DNA of 64,000 bases from Ahaetulla prasina (lineage: Eukaryota > Chordata > Lepidosauria > Squamata > Colubridae). The stretch spans positions 21,901,821 to 21,965,820 of the forward strand of contig NC_080548.1 of assembly GCF_028640845.1 (NCBI RefSeq), written 5' to 3'. Positions within the stretch are counted from its first letter, which is position 1; each line of letters starts with the position of its first letter. The notes beneath the pieces were generated by a model. It was not told where the DNA came from and searched no databases. It worked only from the letters and a program-made list of their open reading frames with translations. Below, one piece after another: positions 23,319 to 36,700 of this stretch. The translations under genes and the position numbers were made by a program.

Positions 23319-24790
23319 GTGTCTGAACAATTTGGCCATCTAGAATTTTCCAGCCCAATATGAAAATTAGTTCTCACACGTTCAAAAGTTAAGCAACTCC
23401 TACTAGGTTGGGCTCTTGGCACAAGAGACGGATGGAAATTGTATCTTCTGCCCAAAAGAAATGTATTTCTAGCTCTTCTCATAGAAGTGGGCATGTTATC
23501 AGAGAAGACTTCTTATAAACTTCTCCACAGAGAAGGTTTTGCATTCCAAGCTTTTTAGTTAAAGCCGCTCAGTTTCAATATTCAGAGACTGGAAGGCATG
23601 ACGAGGCAGAAATCATGTTTGGGACTTGTTTGTAATGGCTTTTAAGCCTGTCTGGATTTCACTCTTTTTCCTGACACATACTAATGAGTTGTGTTTTACA
23701 ACGTAGCCTGACTGATACTATAGGTAACAAGGAAGTTTTGTCCAAAAAATGGCAAAAGATACACTAATCAGATATATTCAGTAGATTTGGGCTATAAATA
23801 TCTAGATGACCACGTTATAACAGCAAAGGGTTTTCTGTACGTGTTTGTGGGCTTTTAGGTTTTTGTTGGCCAGATCAGTTAGTCTAATAATACATATTCT
23901 TAAATAGCTTTAGATATTTTTCACTGAACCAGAGTAAAAGGCTAGAAATTCCTAACATTAATATTGCTCTTTCTAGGAATGCTTTTCAGGGGAAATAATA
24001 TATTTTTTGTGTTTGTTGCTTTGTGTGGGCTGCTTTACAGAAATATGACTGGCTTTCCTTCTTGGCAATAACCATACAGTCTGACTTTGATCCATTCCAT
24101 ATTTATTTATTTATTAGCTATGTTTTTTTGAGTAGCTGCCTGTGGTTTTATACTTATTGGTCAGTTTAGCAGAAGTCTTAACAGAACCCATGGAATAAAG
24201 CAATGTGATCCTCTTGAGTATTAGGATTTGCCAGCCTTACAGTTCTGTGAAAGGGCTTTTTTTTATATATATAGCATGGGTGGAGAAGCTGTGATCTTTC
24301 AGATAGGCCCAAATCTCTCTTTGGGTTTTGGGGAGAGAAACAGAATTATCTGCATTATTAACACTGCGGAAGAGCAGTCTGGCTTATCCTGACCACGAGT
24401 CCCCCTCCCCCCAAAAAAATCTAGAATCAGTGTGGTTCTGCTGCTTCAGCAAAGCAAGCCACGGAAATCAACGACATCCATTTCAAATCATTATGTGCCG
24501 ATGCACATGACTTTTAGCACTCCTCTTTTTGTTGAAATTCTTGTTCTATAACCAAGTATGACCATATGTAGATTGCAGAAGTTGCCCAGAAGATGGAGAG
24601 TGGGGAGAGCTGCAACTTCATTATGTTGCTGGTGCTATTCACATGTGATCTAGGTCACAGGGAATTGCACAATGCCTTTGGACAGAGCGATTGGTGCTTT
24701 AAATGTTTCTCAAAATGTTCAAAACCTCCACTTGCAATTCCATCAGTATATCTTCAAGTGTCTAGAAAAGCTATCGATAAATATCAGATC

Positions 24791-25148
24791 AAAAGGGTGG
24801 CTCAGGAGCTAGGACGTTGAGCTTGTCGATCGAAGCTCAGCAGCTCAGCGTTTCGAATCCCTAGTGCTGCCGTGTAACGGGGTGAGCTCCCGTTACTTGC
24901 CCCAGCTTATGCCAACCTAGCAGTTTCGAAAGCACGTAAAAATGCAAGTAGGAAAAATAGGGACCACCTTTGGTGGGAAGGTAACAGCATTCTGTGCGCC
25001 TTTGGCGTTGAGTCATGCCGGCCACATGACCACGGAGACGTCTTTGGACAGCGCTGGCTCTTCGGCTTTGAAACGGAGATGAGCACCGCCCCCCTAGAGT
25101 CAGCAACAACTAGCACATATGTGCAAGGGGAACCTTTAACCTTTACCT
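24791..25148 (+). mobile_element. Sauria-type tRNA-derived SINE (copy 3)
   Basis: Full-length with the tRNA head at the left and the ACCTTTAACCTTTACCT tail at the right. It is flanked by 12-bp duplications AAATATCAGATC (24779-24790) and AAATATCAGGTC (25149-25160), one mismatch. This fixes its ends. Confidence 0.92.
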
Positions 25149-25299
25149 AAATATCAGGTCAATTTGTAATATGACTGACTTCATCTACAATTAAGTGATG
25201 GGCAAGAAAAAGGACGTACTAAAACTAGTTGGGCAAAAGAGATATCCTGCCCTGTTAAAAATATATGCTCCTAGGTTCTTCCTCAGCCATGATCCTCTG

Positions 25300-25850
25300 G
25301 GAAACCTTTTAAAAAAGTTTTATTAAGGACTTTTATTAAGGATTTTAACTATAACACAAACTGAAATAAGAAAAAGCGAAAAGAATAGAAAAAGGGAACT
25401 ATACAGCGCAAAGAAAAAAGGAAAAGAAAGAAGGAAATAGGAAAAAATATTTAAAGAATGGCTTCTGATCTTCATCACAAGTACAAACAAACTTAATATT
25501 TATCCACCCTCTAAAAGGTTATATACACATATCACTTCTTCCCATAGCCTTCTCCTTAGTCAGTCACAAATTGATAAATTATTAATGTTTCTGTCCAGTG
25601 TCCAGATATCAGCAAAAAGTCGGTAAAGAGTTTCTAGAATTTTATATGTCTTATTTTGACCCTGATCATACAAACTGACTTCTGTATTCCTTCACTTTCC
25701 TTCTAACAGTTTTGATCCTTAGTTCATTTAGAGACTATCATAGGATTTAATGGTCCTTTAGTTTTTCTTTCTCTCATCTATAAAACTTTAAGTTTCCCTG
25801 GGTGCAGGTCCTGAGGGATATCAGTTTTCATTCTGTTTGGGGAAAGGCTC
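25300..25850 (-). mobile_element. Possible LINE fragment (unassigned)
   Basis: A duplicated TTTTATTAAGGA block, then an A/G-rich plus strand and a long moderately complex stretch. On the minus strand this could be a LINE 3' region, but I cannot assign a family. Confidence 0.3.
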
Positions 25851-28101
25851 AAAATTTAATGGAGGCAAGACTTCTAATAGGGAATGTCTGCCCTGGCTCT
25901 CTACATGTGCTGACATGTTCAATCTGGCTTTGAATCAGAGCTTCAGTGTCTGGCAATATGCATGGCAAACGAGGGGAAAATGACAAAAACACTCAGCATT
26001 GCAATTACATATAGCAGCATTGAAGTGATGTCATCATTACACCTTCATTACATCTTCATACTACATCTACATACACATTACATCTTCACCCTCCTCTCCA
26101 TAGTTGCCCAGGAATGCGCTACTTACATTAAAGGATTAATGCCCCACTGCCATTAATAGAACACCCATGACAACTTATAAGATTGTGTTCATGCAACAAA
26201 TGAAGAAATGATTGTGAGTTGCTCACTAAGCATCCCAGTTACATTCAATTGAATTAAAGATTGATTTTCCAGGTTGTGAGTTCAGGCTTCTAAACAAATA
26301 AACATTAATAAGTTTCTGTTTAAGGCTTGGGAGCTCTTGAGAACATTCCATCTGTATCACTTGAGAGGGGCTGGATGCCAAAATCTTCAGCTTTTGGCTG
26401 GTGTTGCTTCCATCCAAACTTTCCTGCTTTGTAAATTATTATTTTTATGGCTTAAGCTAAACCACAGTTTATTATGCCACCTCAATCCAGTTTATTATGC
26501 TATCATTAAATGATATGTTCATTCTGAATTTGGAAACAGGCTGTCAGTCTCAGCTTTCTTTTGCTAGAGAAATTGTTGATTGAAAGGGAAACCAATGGTT
26601 GTTTTCTTAATAGTAACTGAACATACTGAATCTACAGTAGTTTCCTGATTATTGGAACTATCTCAATAACGCATTGAGTTACTTAAACATGTTTTCAATT
26701 AGCGAATAAACTTAAGTTTGGCCAGGAATTATCAGCACAAATCAATCAGCTGCAGAATGAAGTCTTATAAATTGAAGGTTATGGATCATTGGCCAGGTAT
26801 GGGTAATAGGGAGATATTTTTTGCTCTCCCAATTTAGGGCCAAGAGTGATTTGCCCAAAGTCATCCAGTGAGTTTTCATGCTTAAGAGAGGACTAGAGTT
26901 TAGATATTCCTGCTCCCAATCCTGAGCAAATACACTGGCTTTTATAGAAACTGCTAACTTATAATATCATGGTTTAGAGATCATGGTGGCTAGGTTCATG
27001 CCACATGCTAATCCAAAACCCAGACATTACGCAAATGCATTATGCAAATGCAACTGTTTTCTTGATTTTGGGGACATTTGGTTAATTGGAGAGAAGGGAA
27101 ACAAGCAAGTTAACTGCTGAAGCTGGGAAAACTGGGATTCTTTGCTGCCTTGAACAAAACCCTCTTTAACTTTATTTATACTTCATGTTCCTGATCCTTT
27201 TTCTACCAAAGGAAACTAAATTCTGTAATGCCCTTTTCCCACTTGGGAAGATGGTTCGGTCACAAGTTCTTCTATTAACGGTGTGTTGCTGCTGTGAAAA
27301 GCAAAAAAAAAAGTGCATTTTAAGGCTCCACAGAAGTCGTCTAAATATTACCTACAATCTCAAGTTTTGCAGCTATCTGCCGAATCAGTGAATTTAATGT
27401 CTTTTTCAAAAGATTCCAGTTGAATTCTGATATGGCTGCACAAGGAAAATGGCACTTAAAAATGGGAAAACAGGTATTTTCAATAAGGAGTAGCTTGGAA
27501 AAGATCAGAGCAATTCAGTGGTTATAGATTTTTAATTGCACTTTGGAGCGATCCAGAAATAGATCCCCTTTACCTACCCTTTGATACACAATAAGGTACC
27601 GTATGTTGAATTCATCACCTTGTTGAGACCGATTTTAGATCATATGAAGAAAACTTCAAAAGGCTAAACTATTACTGATTTTATTGTCAGTAGAAAAAAC
27701 GAGAGTTCTATTTCCCCATAGTGACAGCAGAGTTTCTCCAGACTTATAAAAAACAAGCAAGCTGTCAAATGATGTAAAAGAAAACTTCCACCAACCCCTT
27801 TATAAATAGCATGACATTAAAAAGACAAAATGGTGCAGAGGCTGCGGAGAGAAAAATCAGGACAGGAAAGCCTATTAAGACTAGGGGGAAAAAAGCAAGC
27901 TTGAGTTATAACTTCTCAGAAAGCCATGTGGTTTGCAAATTACAGTGGTGAGTCTTAGCACATTGTGGCTTAGCATGTTGGGCAAAACACAGACAGTTGT
28001 GATTTAGTCAGTCAGAATTAACCAAGCCACAGCATAAGCCGATGACTCTGAATCCATTCAAATCAGGCAGGTAGCTATGCAGAGCTGGCAAACTTATAGA
28101 T
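25851..28101. other. Intergenic, no recognised gene
   Basis: AT-rich sequence without splice-bounded exons, recognisable proteins or clear repeats. Confidence 0.45.
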
Positions 28102-28186
28102 CAGGGGTCTCCAACCTTGGCAACTTTAAGACTTGTGGACTTCAACTCCCAGAATTCCTCAGCCAGCAAAGCTGCAGAGACCCCTG
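28102..28186. mobile_element. Palindromic hAT-type MITE (copy B, shortened arm)
   Basis: CAGGGGTCTCCAACCTTGG ... GCAGAGACCCCTG; most of the right arm is deleted. Flanks TTATAGAT (28094-28101) and TTAGAGAT (28187-28194) form an 8-bp duplication with one change. Confidence 0.82.
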
Positions 28187-28947
28187 TTAGAGATGGCAAC
28201 CTGGGTTCCCCTCCCCATTGAAATATGATTTATCCTAGATAGAGCAGGGTGGAAAAACAGCAACATCCTTAGCTGTGTTATTATGACACACTGAGCCATA
28301 GGCATTGGACTTTGCACAAAATGCTTGCTAAAATGTGACTTGCTGGTTTGTGGCTCAGGGTGTTGTGCAAACCCACTTTTCTAGTTACCATGTAAAAATA
28401 AGAGTGCAGACGGATTCGTCCTACTCCTTCCTTCAGATTGGCAGACAGCTCATTATCTTGCTCCGAAATCTTATATAGCCACATTATGTACCTTGTCGTA
28501 TTAGCAGAAAATGAAAATCCCCCAAGTCTAGCAAATCGTAATGGGTGAATCATACATAACTTCCAGTCTCTTCTAGATACTTCAGATGCTTGCAAAAGGC
28601 GGCTCTCTTGTGGCATGTTGGTTAATGGCTAAAAGATCTGTGGCATTCCAAGAAAGCATGATGGGCGCATAAATACTTGGCAGCTATTTTTAGATATGCT
28701 TTAGCATTCTATTGCTGGTCTGATGGCGACTCTCGGCATTTGTCTTAGTATGAAGAGCTTGAAGTGTGATACAAACTAGAATTCCAGCAAACTTTTGTTT
28801 TCATCCTGAAAAGCATCAACATTCAATCAGTACAATATCCTCTTTGTCAGAACAGCAATTTTTAGAATAAGCATTTGAGAATTAAGCCTCATCTTTGTGA
28901 TACCTGAACTAATAGTGTTCTTCTAGTGGGAATATCACAGAGTAGAC

Positions 28948-29082
28948 CAGGGGTCTGCAAACTTGGCTCTTTTAAGATTTGTGGACTTCAATTCCCAGAG
29001 TTCCTCAGCCAGCTTTGCTGGATGAGGAACTCTGGGAGTTGAAGTCCACAAGTCTTAAAAGAGCCAAGTTTGCAGACTCCTG
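28948..29082. mobile_element. Palindromic hAT-type MITE (copy C)
   Basis: 135 bp hairpin, CAGGGGTCTGCAAACTTGG ... GCAGACTCCTG. The 8-bp duplication GAGTAGAC (28940-28947 and 29083-29090) is exact. The 'GCAAACTTGGCTC' arm defines a subfamily shared with copy E. Confidence 0.92.
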
Positions 29083-29439
29083 GAGTAGACCATAGGCCAA
29101 ACTGTAATTAAGGTCATGCTTTTGTGTCTTCACTTTATAAAACCTTATAAACCTTGTTTTTTGTGACATCCAGACTCAGATAGGAACTTCACCGTAATTC
29201 CATTCCAGCTTCCGAACACAATGGGAGGCTAGGGTGGCTGAAAAGATCAGTCTTGGAGATTGGGGATTTATTCAGAATAAGGAAAGCTTGGTTTTATTTT
29301 ACAGGAAGGTTAAAACAGGTGGCACCCCCCAGGAAAGGTTCACTCCGAGGCCATCGCAGAAGCCACAAATGCCAAAATGGACATCAATCAACAAATACGT
29401 ATTACTCTTAATTTGCTGTGCTGTGATGATAGATCAAAG

Positions 29440-29690
29440 ACTGTTTCCCCGAAAATAAGACATCCCCTGATAATAAACTCAATCAGGCTTTTGAGTGCAT
29501 GCGCTAAAATAAGCCTTCCCCCTGAAAATAAGCCCTCCCAGAAAATATTAAAATCAGGTAGGACAGCAAGAGGAGCCCCATCTTGCTCCACGGGCTCCGA
29601 AATAATAACACCTCCTAGAAAATAAGGTTAAGCGCTTATTTCGGGGTTCAAAAAAATATAGGACAGGGTCTTATTTTCAGGGAAACACGG
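29440..29690. mobile_element. Non-autonomous DNA transposon with GTTTCCC..AAAATAAGAC termini
   Basis: Left end CTGTTTCCCCGAAAATAAGAC and right end GTCTTATTTTCAGGGAAACACGG are inverted repeats. The interior repeats AAAATAAGCC-type units. A TA follows the right end; no transposase. Confidence 0.6.
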
Positions 29691-29999
29691 TAATTCGTAT
29701 ATGATGCAGTTAAAGCTCTACGAATAATATTAACCTACATAATTAATCATTAACACAGCACAACAACAGAATGTTGCTAGTTTCTGGATAAGATCCGTTT
29801 TATTTGTATATATTTCAATCTTGTATTTTATATTTTAAAAGTTACGTCATGGACTATGCCTTATTTTAACTGTAATGCTCCTGACAAGAATAAACAAACG
29901 TTGGCATGTTGAGATACAGAGAAAATGCGTTTCTTTCAACCAGAAAGATGAACCGCCAAGTTTTGTTTTGAATAATTGAGCCACTGTCATGAAAAACTT

Positions 30000-30676
30000 T
30001 TTGGGTAAAAATTTATTTTACATAGAGAACATTGCCACTAACTGCATATACAGTGCAAGGTATTCATTACTTTATTTACAGAGGGCGGGGGGTGGTGTGT
30101 GGTGATGATTCTAGTAATCAGGCGATCTGCTCACCAAGTTGCAATCCTGGATCACAGTTGGAAATTAGAGCGGGGGATGGGGGGGGGGAGAAACATCAGC
30201 TCCATGCAGCTGACTTTGAAAACCTCTTAACTAGGCAACTCAGTTCTAGGTTCCAGACTTCACCACTAGCAATTGGCGAAAGAGATGAAAAATGGTCTGC
30301 TGGATGAGGTGAGCAGGAAGAGACACCAGGCCCTGTTTCCGTATTTGCCTTATGGAGATACTGAACGGATGCTTCCACAAGTTACGGGCCTGGTGGCCAT
30401 TTGAACAGCAATACCCTTGAAAATACAGAACATTAAATTACGGGGATTACAACTATGTGTGATGGTGGCGTCTCAGTTTCTAAGTTAGCCAAGGATTCTA
30501 AAAGCAGCAGGAGGTTTGGCCTGGAAATTCAACCACCAACCTCAGGGAATCAAGCAGAGGTTAGGATATTCTGATCTTCAATCAATCGTACTGAAAACAA
30601 AGATTCTACTGGAAAAGCAAGGAGAGACTTAAACATGGTAATACACAAGTGTCCACAGGAGCCTAGAATAGCCAGA
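30000..30676 (-). other. DNAJC8: DNAJC8 3' UTR (predicted)
   Basis: Downstream of the DNAJC8 stop on the minus strand, AATAAA signals occur at 30071-30076 and 30012-30017. Either could end the transcript. The true cleavage site is not visible from sequence. Confidence 0.5.
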
Positions 30677-30799
30677 TCATTCACGCTGCTCCATCTTCAC
30701 TTTGGGTGGTCTCAAAAAGGTCCTATTTTTCTTTTCTTTCTTCCCTTTTGTATTTGCCTGAAAGTTCCTCCAGCTGTCCACACGTCCATCCCGACTCTC
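30677..30799 (-). CDS. DNAJC8: DNAJC8 coding exon 9 and stop
   Basis: Residues 211-250, [20 protein letters not shown] to KVKMEQRE, then TGA at 30679-30677. It follows a 4.5-kb intron that carries the nested SINE/LINE. Confidence 0.95.
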   Translation of the reverse strand, partial: ESRDGRVDSWRNFQANTKGKKEKKNRTFLRPPKVKMEQRE

Positions 30800-33700
30800 C
30801 TGGATACAAAGATGATAAGCAGGAAGACAGTCAAGAACAACTATGAGAGCACACAGCTATCACTTCCTGTCAATATCCTAACAGAAAATGCCTCTGCAAG
30901 AAGACTGGTGGGAGGAGGGGGCAGAGGTTCAAATTAAAAGCACCTAAACCAACTCTGCTTCCCCAGGGAAACTGTCAGTTCAGCCATAAACATTTAGAAG
31001 ACCAAATAAAGTTGATAAAATATTGGGAGATAAGCAGAGCTCTGTGAAAGCAACACAAAGTAATTATCTAGAGCAGGCATCTCCAACCTTGGCAACTTTA
31101 AGACTTGTGGGCTTCAACTCCCAGAATTCTGGGAGTTGAAGTCCACAAGTCTTAATGTTGCCAAGGTTGGAGACCCCAGCTCTAGAGATACATTATTTTC
31201 ATGGTGCCTCTTTATTCTTTGAAAACACTATCTTTATAGTCCTGCCCCATTATACATACAGTAGTTAGTCTAATTGCCTCTCCTATATCATTAGAAGGGG
31301 ATGTGGTGGCTCAGTAGTTAAGACACTGAGCTTGTCGATCGATTGGACCCGGCTATTTTGGGAAATTATCGGCCAGTCTCCAACCTTCGCTTTGTTGCGA
31401 AGGTTGTAGAGAGTGCTGTGGCGCGTCAGCTACCCCAATACCTGGAAGAATCCGTCTATCTAGACCCGTTCCAGTCCGGCTTCCGACCCGGTTACAGCAC
31501 GGAGACAGCTTTGGTCGCATTGGTGGATGATCTCTGGAGGGCCAGGGACAGGGGTTATTCCTCTGCCCTGGTCCTATTAGACCTCTCAGCGGCTTTTGAT
31601 ACCATCGACCATGGTATCTTGCTGCGCCGGCTGGGGGGATTGGGAGTGGGAGGCACCGTTTATCGGTGGTCCTCCTCCTATCTCTCCGACCGGCCGCAGA
31701 CGGTGTTGACAGGGGGGCAGAGGTCGACCGCGAGGGCCCTCACTTGTGGGGTGCCGCAGGGGTCGATTCTCTCGCCTCTTCTGTTCAACATCTACATGAA
31801 GCCGTTGGGTGAGATCATCAGTGGCTTTGGGGTGAAGTACCATCAGTACGCTGATGACACTCAGCTGTACTTCCACCCCAGGTCACCCCAATGAAGTTGT
31901 TGAAGTGCTGTCCCGGTGTTTGGAAGCCGTAGGGGTCTGGAGGGGGAGAAACAGGCTCAAGCCCAATCCCCCCAAGACGGGGTGGCTGTGGATGCCGGCA
32001 TCTCGATTCAGTCAGCTGCAGCTGCAGCTGACTGTTGGAGGCGAGTTATTGGCCCCAAAGGATAGGGTGCGCAACTTAGGTGTCCTCCTGGATGAGCGGC
32101 TGTCGTTTGAAGACCATTTGACGGCCGTCTCCAGGGGGGGCTTCCACCAGGTCCGCCTGGTTCGGCAGTTGCGCCTTCCTTGATCGGGATGCCTTGTGCA
32201 CAGTCACTCACACTCGTTACCTCTCGCTTGGATTATTGTAATGCTCTCACATGGGGCTCCCTTGAGATGCACTCGAAGGCTTCAGCTAGTCCAGAATGCA
32301 GCTGCGCTGGTGATAGAGGGAGTGTCGCGTACCTCCCACGTAACACCCCTCCTCCGCAGACTGCACTGGCTATCTGTCGCTTTTCGGGTGCACTTTAAGG
32401 TTTTGGTTATGACCTTTAAAGCGCGCCATGGCTTAGGGCCTGGGTACTTACGGGACCGCCTACTGTTACCATATGCCTCCCACTGACCCGCACGCCTCAC
32501 AGAGAGGGACTTCTCAGGGTGCCGTCCGCCAAGCAATGTCGGTTGGCGGCCCCCAGGGAAGGTCCTTCTGTGGGGCTCCCACACTCTGGAACGAACTTCC
32601 CTGGGTTTACGCCAAATACCTGACCTTCGACCTTTCGCGAACTGAAGACACATCTTTTATTCGCGGGGCTGGCTTAAATTTTATGGATTTTATAGTTTTT
32701 ATTATTAATTTTAAACGGGGTTTTAATTTCTATATATTTTAAATTTTTAGGCAAATTATAATAAGTTTTTTAATCTTGCATTTTATAGAATATTGTCTTG
32801 TCTGTTTTTTATTTGCCTGTACACCGCCCTGAGTCCTTCGGGAGAAGGGCGGTATAAAAATCAAATAAATGAAATGAATGAATGAATGAAAGGTCGGCAG
32901 TTCAGCGGTTTGAATCCCTAGTGCCGCGTAACGGGGTGAGCTCCCGTGACTTGTCCCAGCTTCTGCCAACCTAGCAGTTCGAAAGCACGTAAAAAATGCA
33001 AGTAGAAAAATAGGGACCACATTTGGTGGGAAGGTAATAGCGTTCCATGCGCCTTCGGCATTTAGTCATGCTGACCACATGACCACGGAGACGTCTTTGG
33101 ACAGCGCTGGCTCTTCGGCTTTGAAACGGAGATGAGCACCACCCCCTAGAGTCTGGAACGACTAGCACATATGTGGAGGGGAACCTTTACCTTTATATCA
33201 CTAGACAGGCACAAGTTTTCTTCTCCAATCAAATGCCTTTATGCCCAATCACATATCTAGTTGCATACATTTAGAGGGACTGTAACCAAAAACCAATCTG
33301 TGTTTTAGTGTCATGCGTCCTTTCTCTGGTTCAAAAGTACTGGTAGTCCTCGACTTGCAACCACAATTAAGCCCAAAATTTCTGTTGCTAAGCGAGGCTG
33401 TTGTTAAGTCAGTTTTGCCCCATTTTACAACCTTTCTTGCCATAGTTATTCAGCAAATCACTATTAATAATATTGTTAAGTGAATCTGATTTCCCCACTG
33501 ACTTTGCTTGTCAGATGGGATCACAAGACTCTAGGGCACTGCAATCTTCGTAAGTATGAAGCAGTTGCCAAACATCCAAATTTTGATCACATGACCATGG
33601 GGATGTTGCAACTTTCGCAAGTGTGAAAAATGGTCATACGCCATTTTTTTTCAGTGCTCTTGCACTGAAATGAATGGTTCTAGGTCAAGTACTACTTGTA

Positions 33701-36700
33701 TTCCTTGTGAACCACAAATAATATTCGACAGCGAAGAGATGTTTTTGTCTACCTTAGTAACAAGCTTGTTGAAAGAAAATTCCTATATCCCCAGAACAAA
33801 ATTGCTACTTTTGACCTCTTGTCTCAAAATGGACAAGTCCCTGAGACAATCAGTACTCTGCCCATTTTCTCCACATCTGTTTAAAATCACTCCATCCGTA
33901 TCAGTTAACTTTCTCCTGAAATAACAACTGAGTAGCATTAGTCTATAAGCATTTTCTTTACATACCAGGCTCGATAACCAATTTTCTTAACCTTTTTCAT
34001 ACGAGTTTAAGGATACATTAGACCTCTAGCACTTGGTTAAAAATGTTCAATGTGAGCTGGAGATAGCTGGATAGCCGCAGAAGCTTCTGTTAAGCTTCTT
34101 CCATTAAGAACTAAACAGACACTTCCTACTGCTGCTACAAAAATTGCCAGTTAGTTTTACTAAGAGCATCCATGTTGAGTCAAAGTATTTTTCGGACTAT
34201 AAGACACACTTTTTTGTCCCAAAAGGGGGCAAAAATGTCTGTGCGTCTTATAGACCAAATATCACTAAAGTCCCACCCATCAGCCAGCCATTTTTTTTAC
34301 TTCCGCGCACCCTGTTACTGTCCCTTTTTTCAGGTCTTTTTTTGGCCTGTTTTTGAGGCTTTTTTCGGCCCGTTTTTTTCTGAAAATACGGGCTGAAAAA
34401 ATCCTCGAAAATGGGCCAAAAAAAACAAAAAAAAAGCCCCAGAAACAGGCCGAAAAAAGACTGAAAAAGGCCCAAAAAATGTATGCCAAAAACTTTTTTT
34501 TGTTTGTTTTCCTCTTCTAAATTAGGGTGCATCTTATAGTCTGAAAAATATGGTATGTGTGCTTTGGCATTTCTGCTTCAGACGCTACCACTGCATTTAT
34601 GGCCAAGTTTTCTCAACCGTATCAGCTTATGAAAGAAAATTGACATGTAATTCAGGACCTGCTTCTGCTTTGCATTAAATTCCTGGACACATCCCTTTTC
34701 TTTTACCTTTATTTTTATTCGTTACATTTTTATGCCACATATCTCTGTATATGGCAACTCCTTACCAGACTGGCTTTTGCAATCAGGATGTTTGTGGCCG
34801 CCTGACTGTGCAAAAGATGAGCAATCCCCACTTCCCGATGTGAGCTGGCAATGCACGATCATAACTGAAAATAGGCATAATGATCCCCAAGTTTTGGCAA
34901 CCTCAATCACCTCAGCCCATTTTACTCAGGCAAAGTTTGACTTATTACACAATGCAGTCATTGCTCGGCACTTGATTGCTTTGAAACTCGTTGAATTTGC
35001 TATTCAATGCATTTTGAAGCAGAAATCTTGTCCTGGCATTCATCTTTCTCCCGGTAGTTGATGGGCAAGGAAGAACTTGGTGATGTCAGCTGCCTTGTGA
35101 CTCGCTATTTCTTCCAGCTGAAATAGCAGGTCACGTGGTTCTCTCGGTACCCATTGGTTTTTACCCAGCGTATCTTTTGGAACAAATTACCGATGAAGAC
35201 TGAGGTGCCCACTCTGTATGTTTTAAAATTAGACTGCTGAAACTCCAATTTGAACCCCAAAGGATGCACAGCTGTAGTTACCTCAAAATTTTTCTGCCAT
35301 TCTCGCTCACGCTTGGCTTTCTCCTGGGCCTCGATTTCCTCTTCTCTCTGTCTTTTTCTAGAGCAAAAGCCCAGGGAGGAAAAGTTAGCATTTATGTTTG
35401 TTGGACAGAGCAGAAGAGATCACAAGTCAATTTAAACTAGTGTTCCCTAATCTGGTGCCCATGTTTTAGATTACAACTGTCATGTCAGCTGGCAGATAAT
35501 GGCTTTTTGGGCTTCCCTGGTTGGTTTTGGCCAAAGAAGACAGGATGAATTTAAGAATTTAAGAAGAGCATAAAACAAAGGTTTTGGGAACTGAAACTAA
35601 GAATTCTCTCCTCCCAGGGCTAAAGACACAGATCACCCCCTGGAGCCGATATTTGGATGCTGCAATGTGAACACATTTAAGAGAAGTATTTTTCTCCTAT
35701 TCATCCCTCCCTCAGCTGTTATTACTATATTTTTCAACATACAGCTACGGTTTAAAAATAGAGGAGATCACAATTCAATATACCTTTCCAAGCCCTTGTT
35801 CAGTGGGCTCTAAAGAAAGTTTCTACTCCTTAAAGGAACTTGCATTACACGAATGAAATAGTCTTAGGTTGCCTTAAGCCTCAATAAATTCCTTAAGTCA
35901 AAATTTGCCCACAATAAAGGAAGGAAATTACCAAACACCTTACAACACACAAGAGGCACAATGCTATACACAAACCTGCCCGAGAGAGAATCTATACAAC
36001 TACATTTGTCACTCACAATGTATCAGCAATAAATGATCACAAGCTTTGTATTACACAAGTGAGCTGGCAACTCTGTGCTATATTTATTCTTACTGTAATG
36101 TAAATGGTCACTTTGCTTATCTGGCACTTTGTAGCTATTTGATCTCACGGCTTGCTAGGTGGCTTGATTCTGGCAGTTTCAAGTTTGACCTAGAATAATT
36201 TCTCACATGCGCTAGAAAGTGAGTATAAGTAGACCTCATGGTTACAACATGATTGGACCGGAATTTTCCATCACTAAGTGAAGCAATTGTAAAGTACAAT
36301 GTCACGTGACATTGCTTAGTGACAGCAAACCCCAATCCAAGCCATTCACAGCTTGTTCCATAACAGCCCAAAGCCCTCAGTAGTGTTGTGGCCCGCCAGC
36401 AGCCAGCAGAGCTGGTAGCAGATTTGGATAGTGAGGAGGTGGGGTAGGAACATGGGCCAGTGCTGGAGTCTGGAGAAGGCTCGGACGATGGCTCTGAGTT
36501 GGAGGCAGAGCGGGGACCAAGGCCATCTGATAGATCTTTGCTGCCTCCGGAGTCCGACATCAGCGAGGCAGAAGAACTGCGTGAGCCTGTTCCCAGTGTG
36601 CGCATGCACAGAGCTGCCAGGAGACAGGAACAATTAAGGAAACAGGGTTGACTTGGGAGTAAGGCTTGGAGATGTTTGGCCCCTCCCATAAGACATAAAA

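Noticed and set aside
31343..31894. Open reverse transcriptase frame as a host gene
   Set aside because: It is part of a LINE nested in a SINE, with frameshifts further on and a retrotransposon 3' end.
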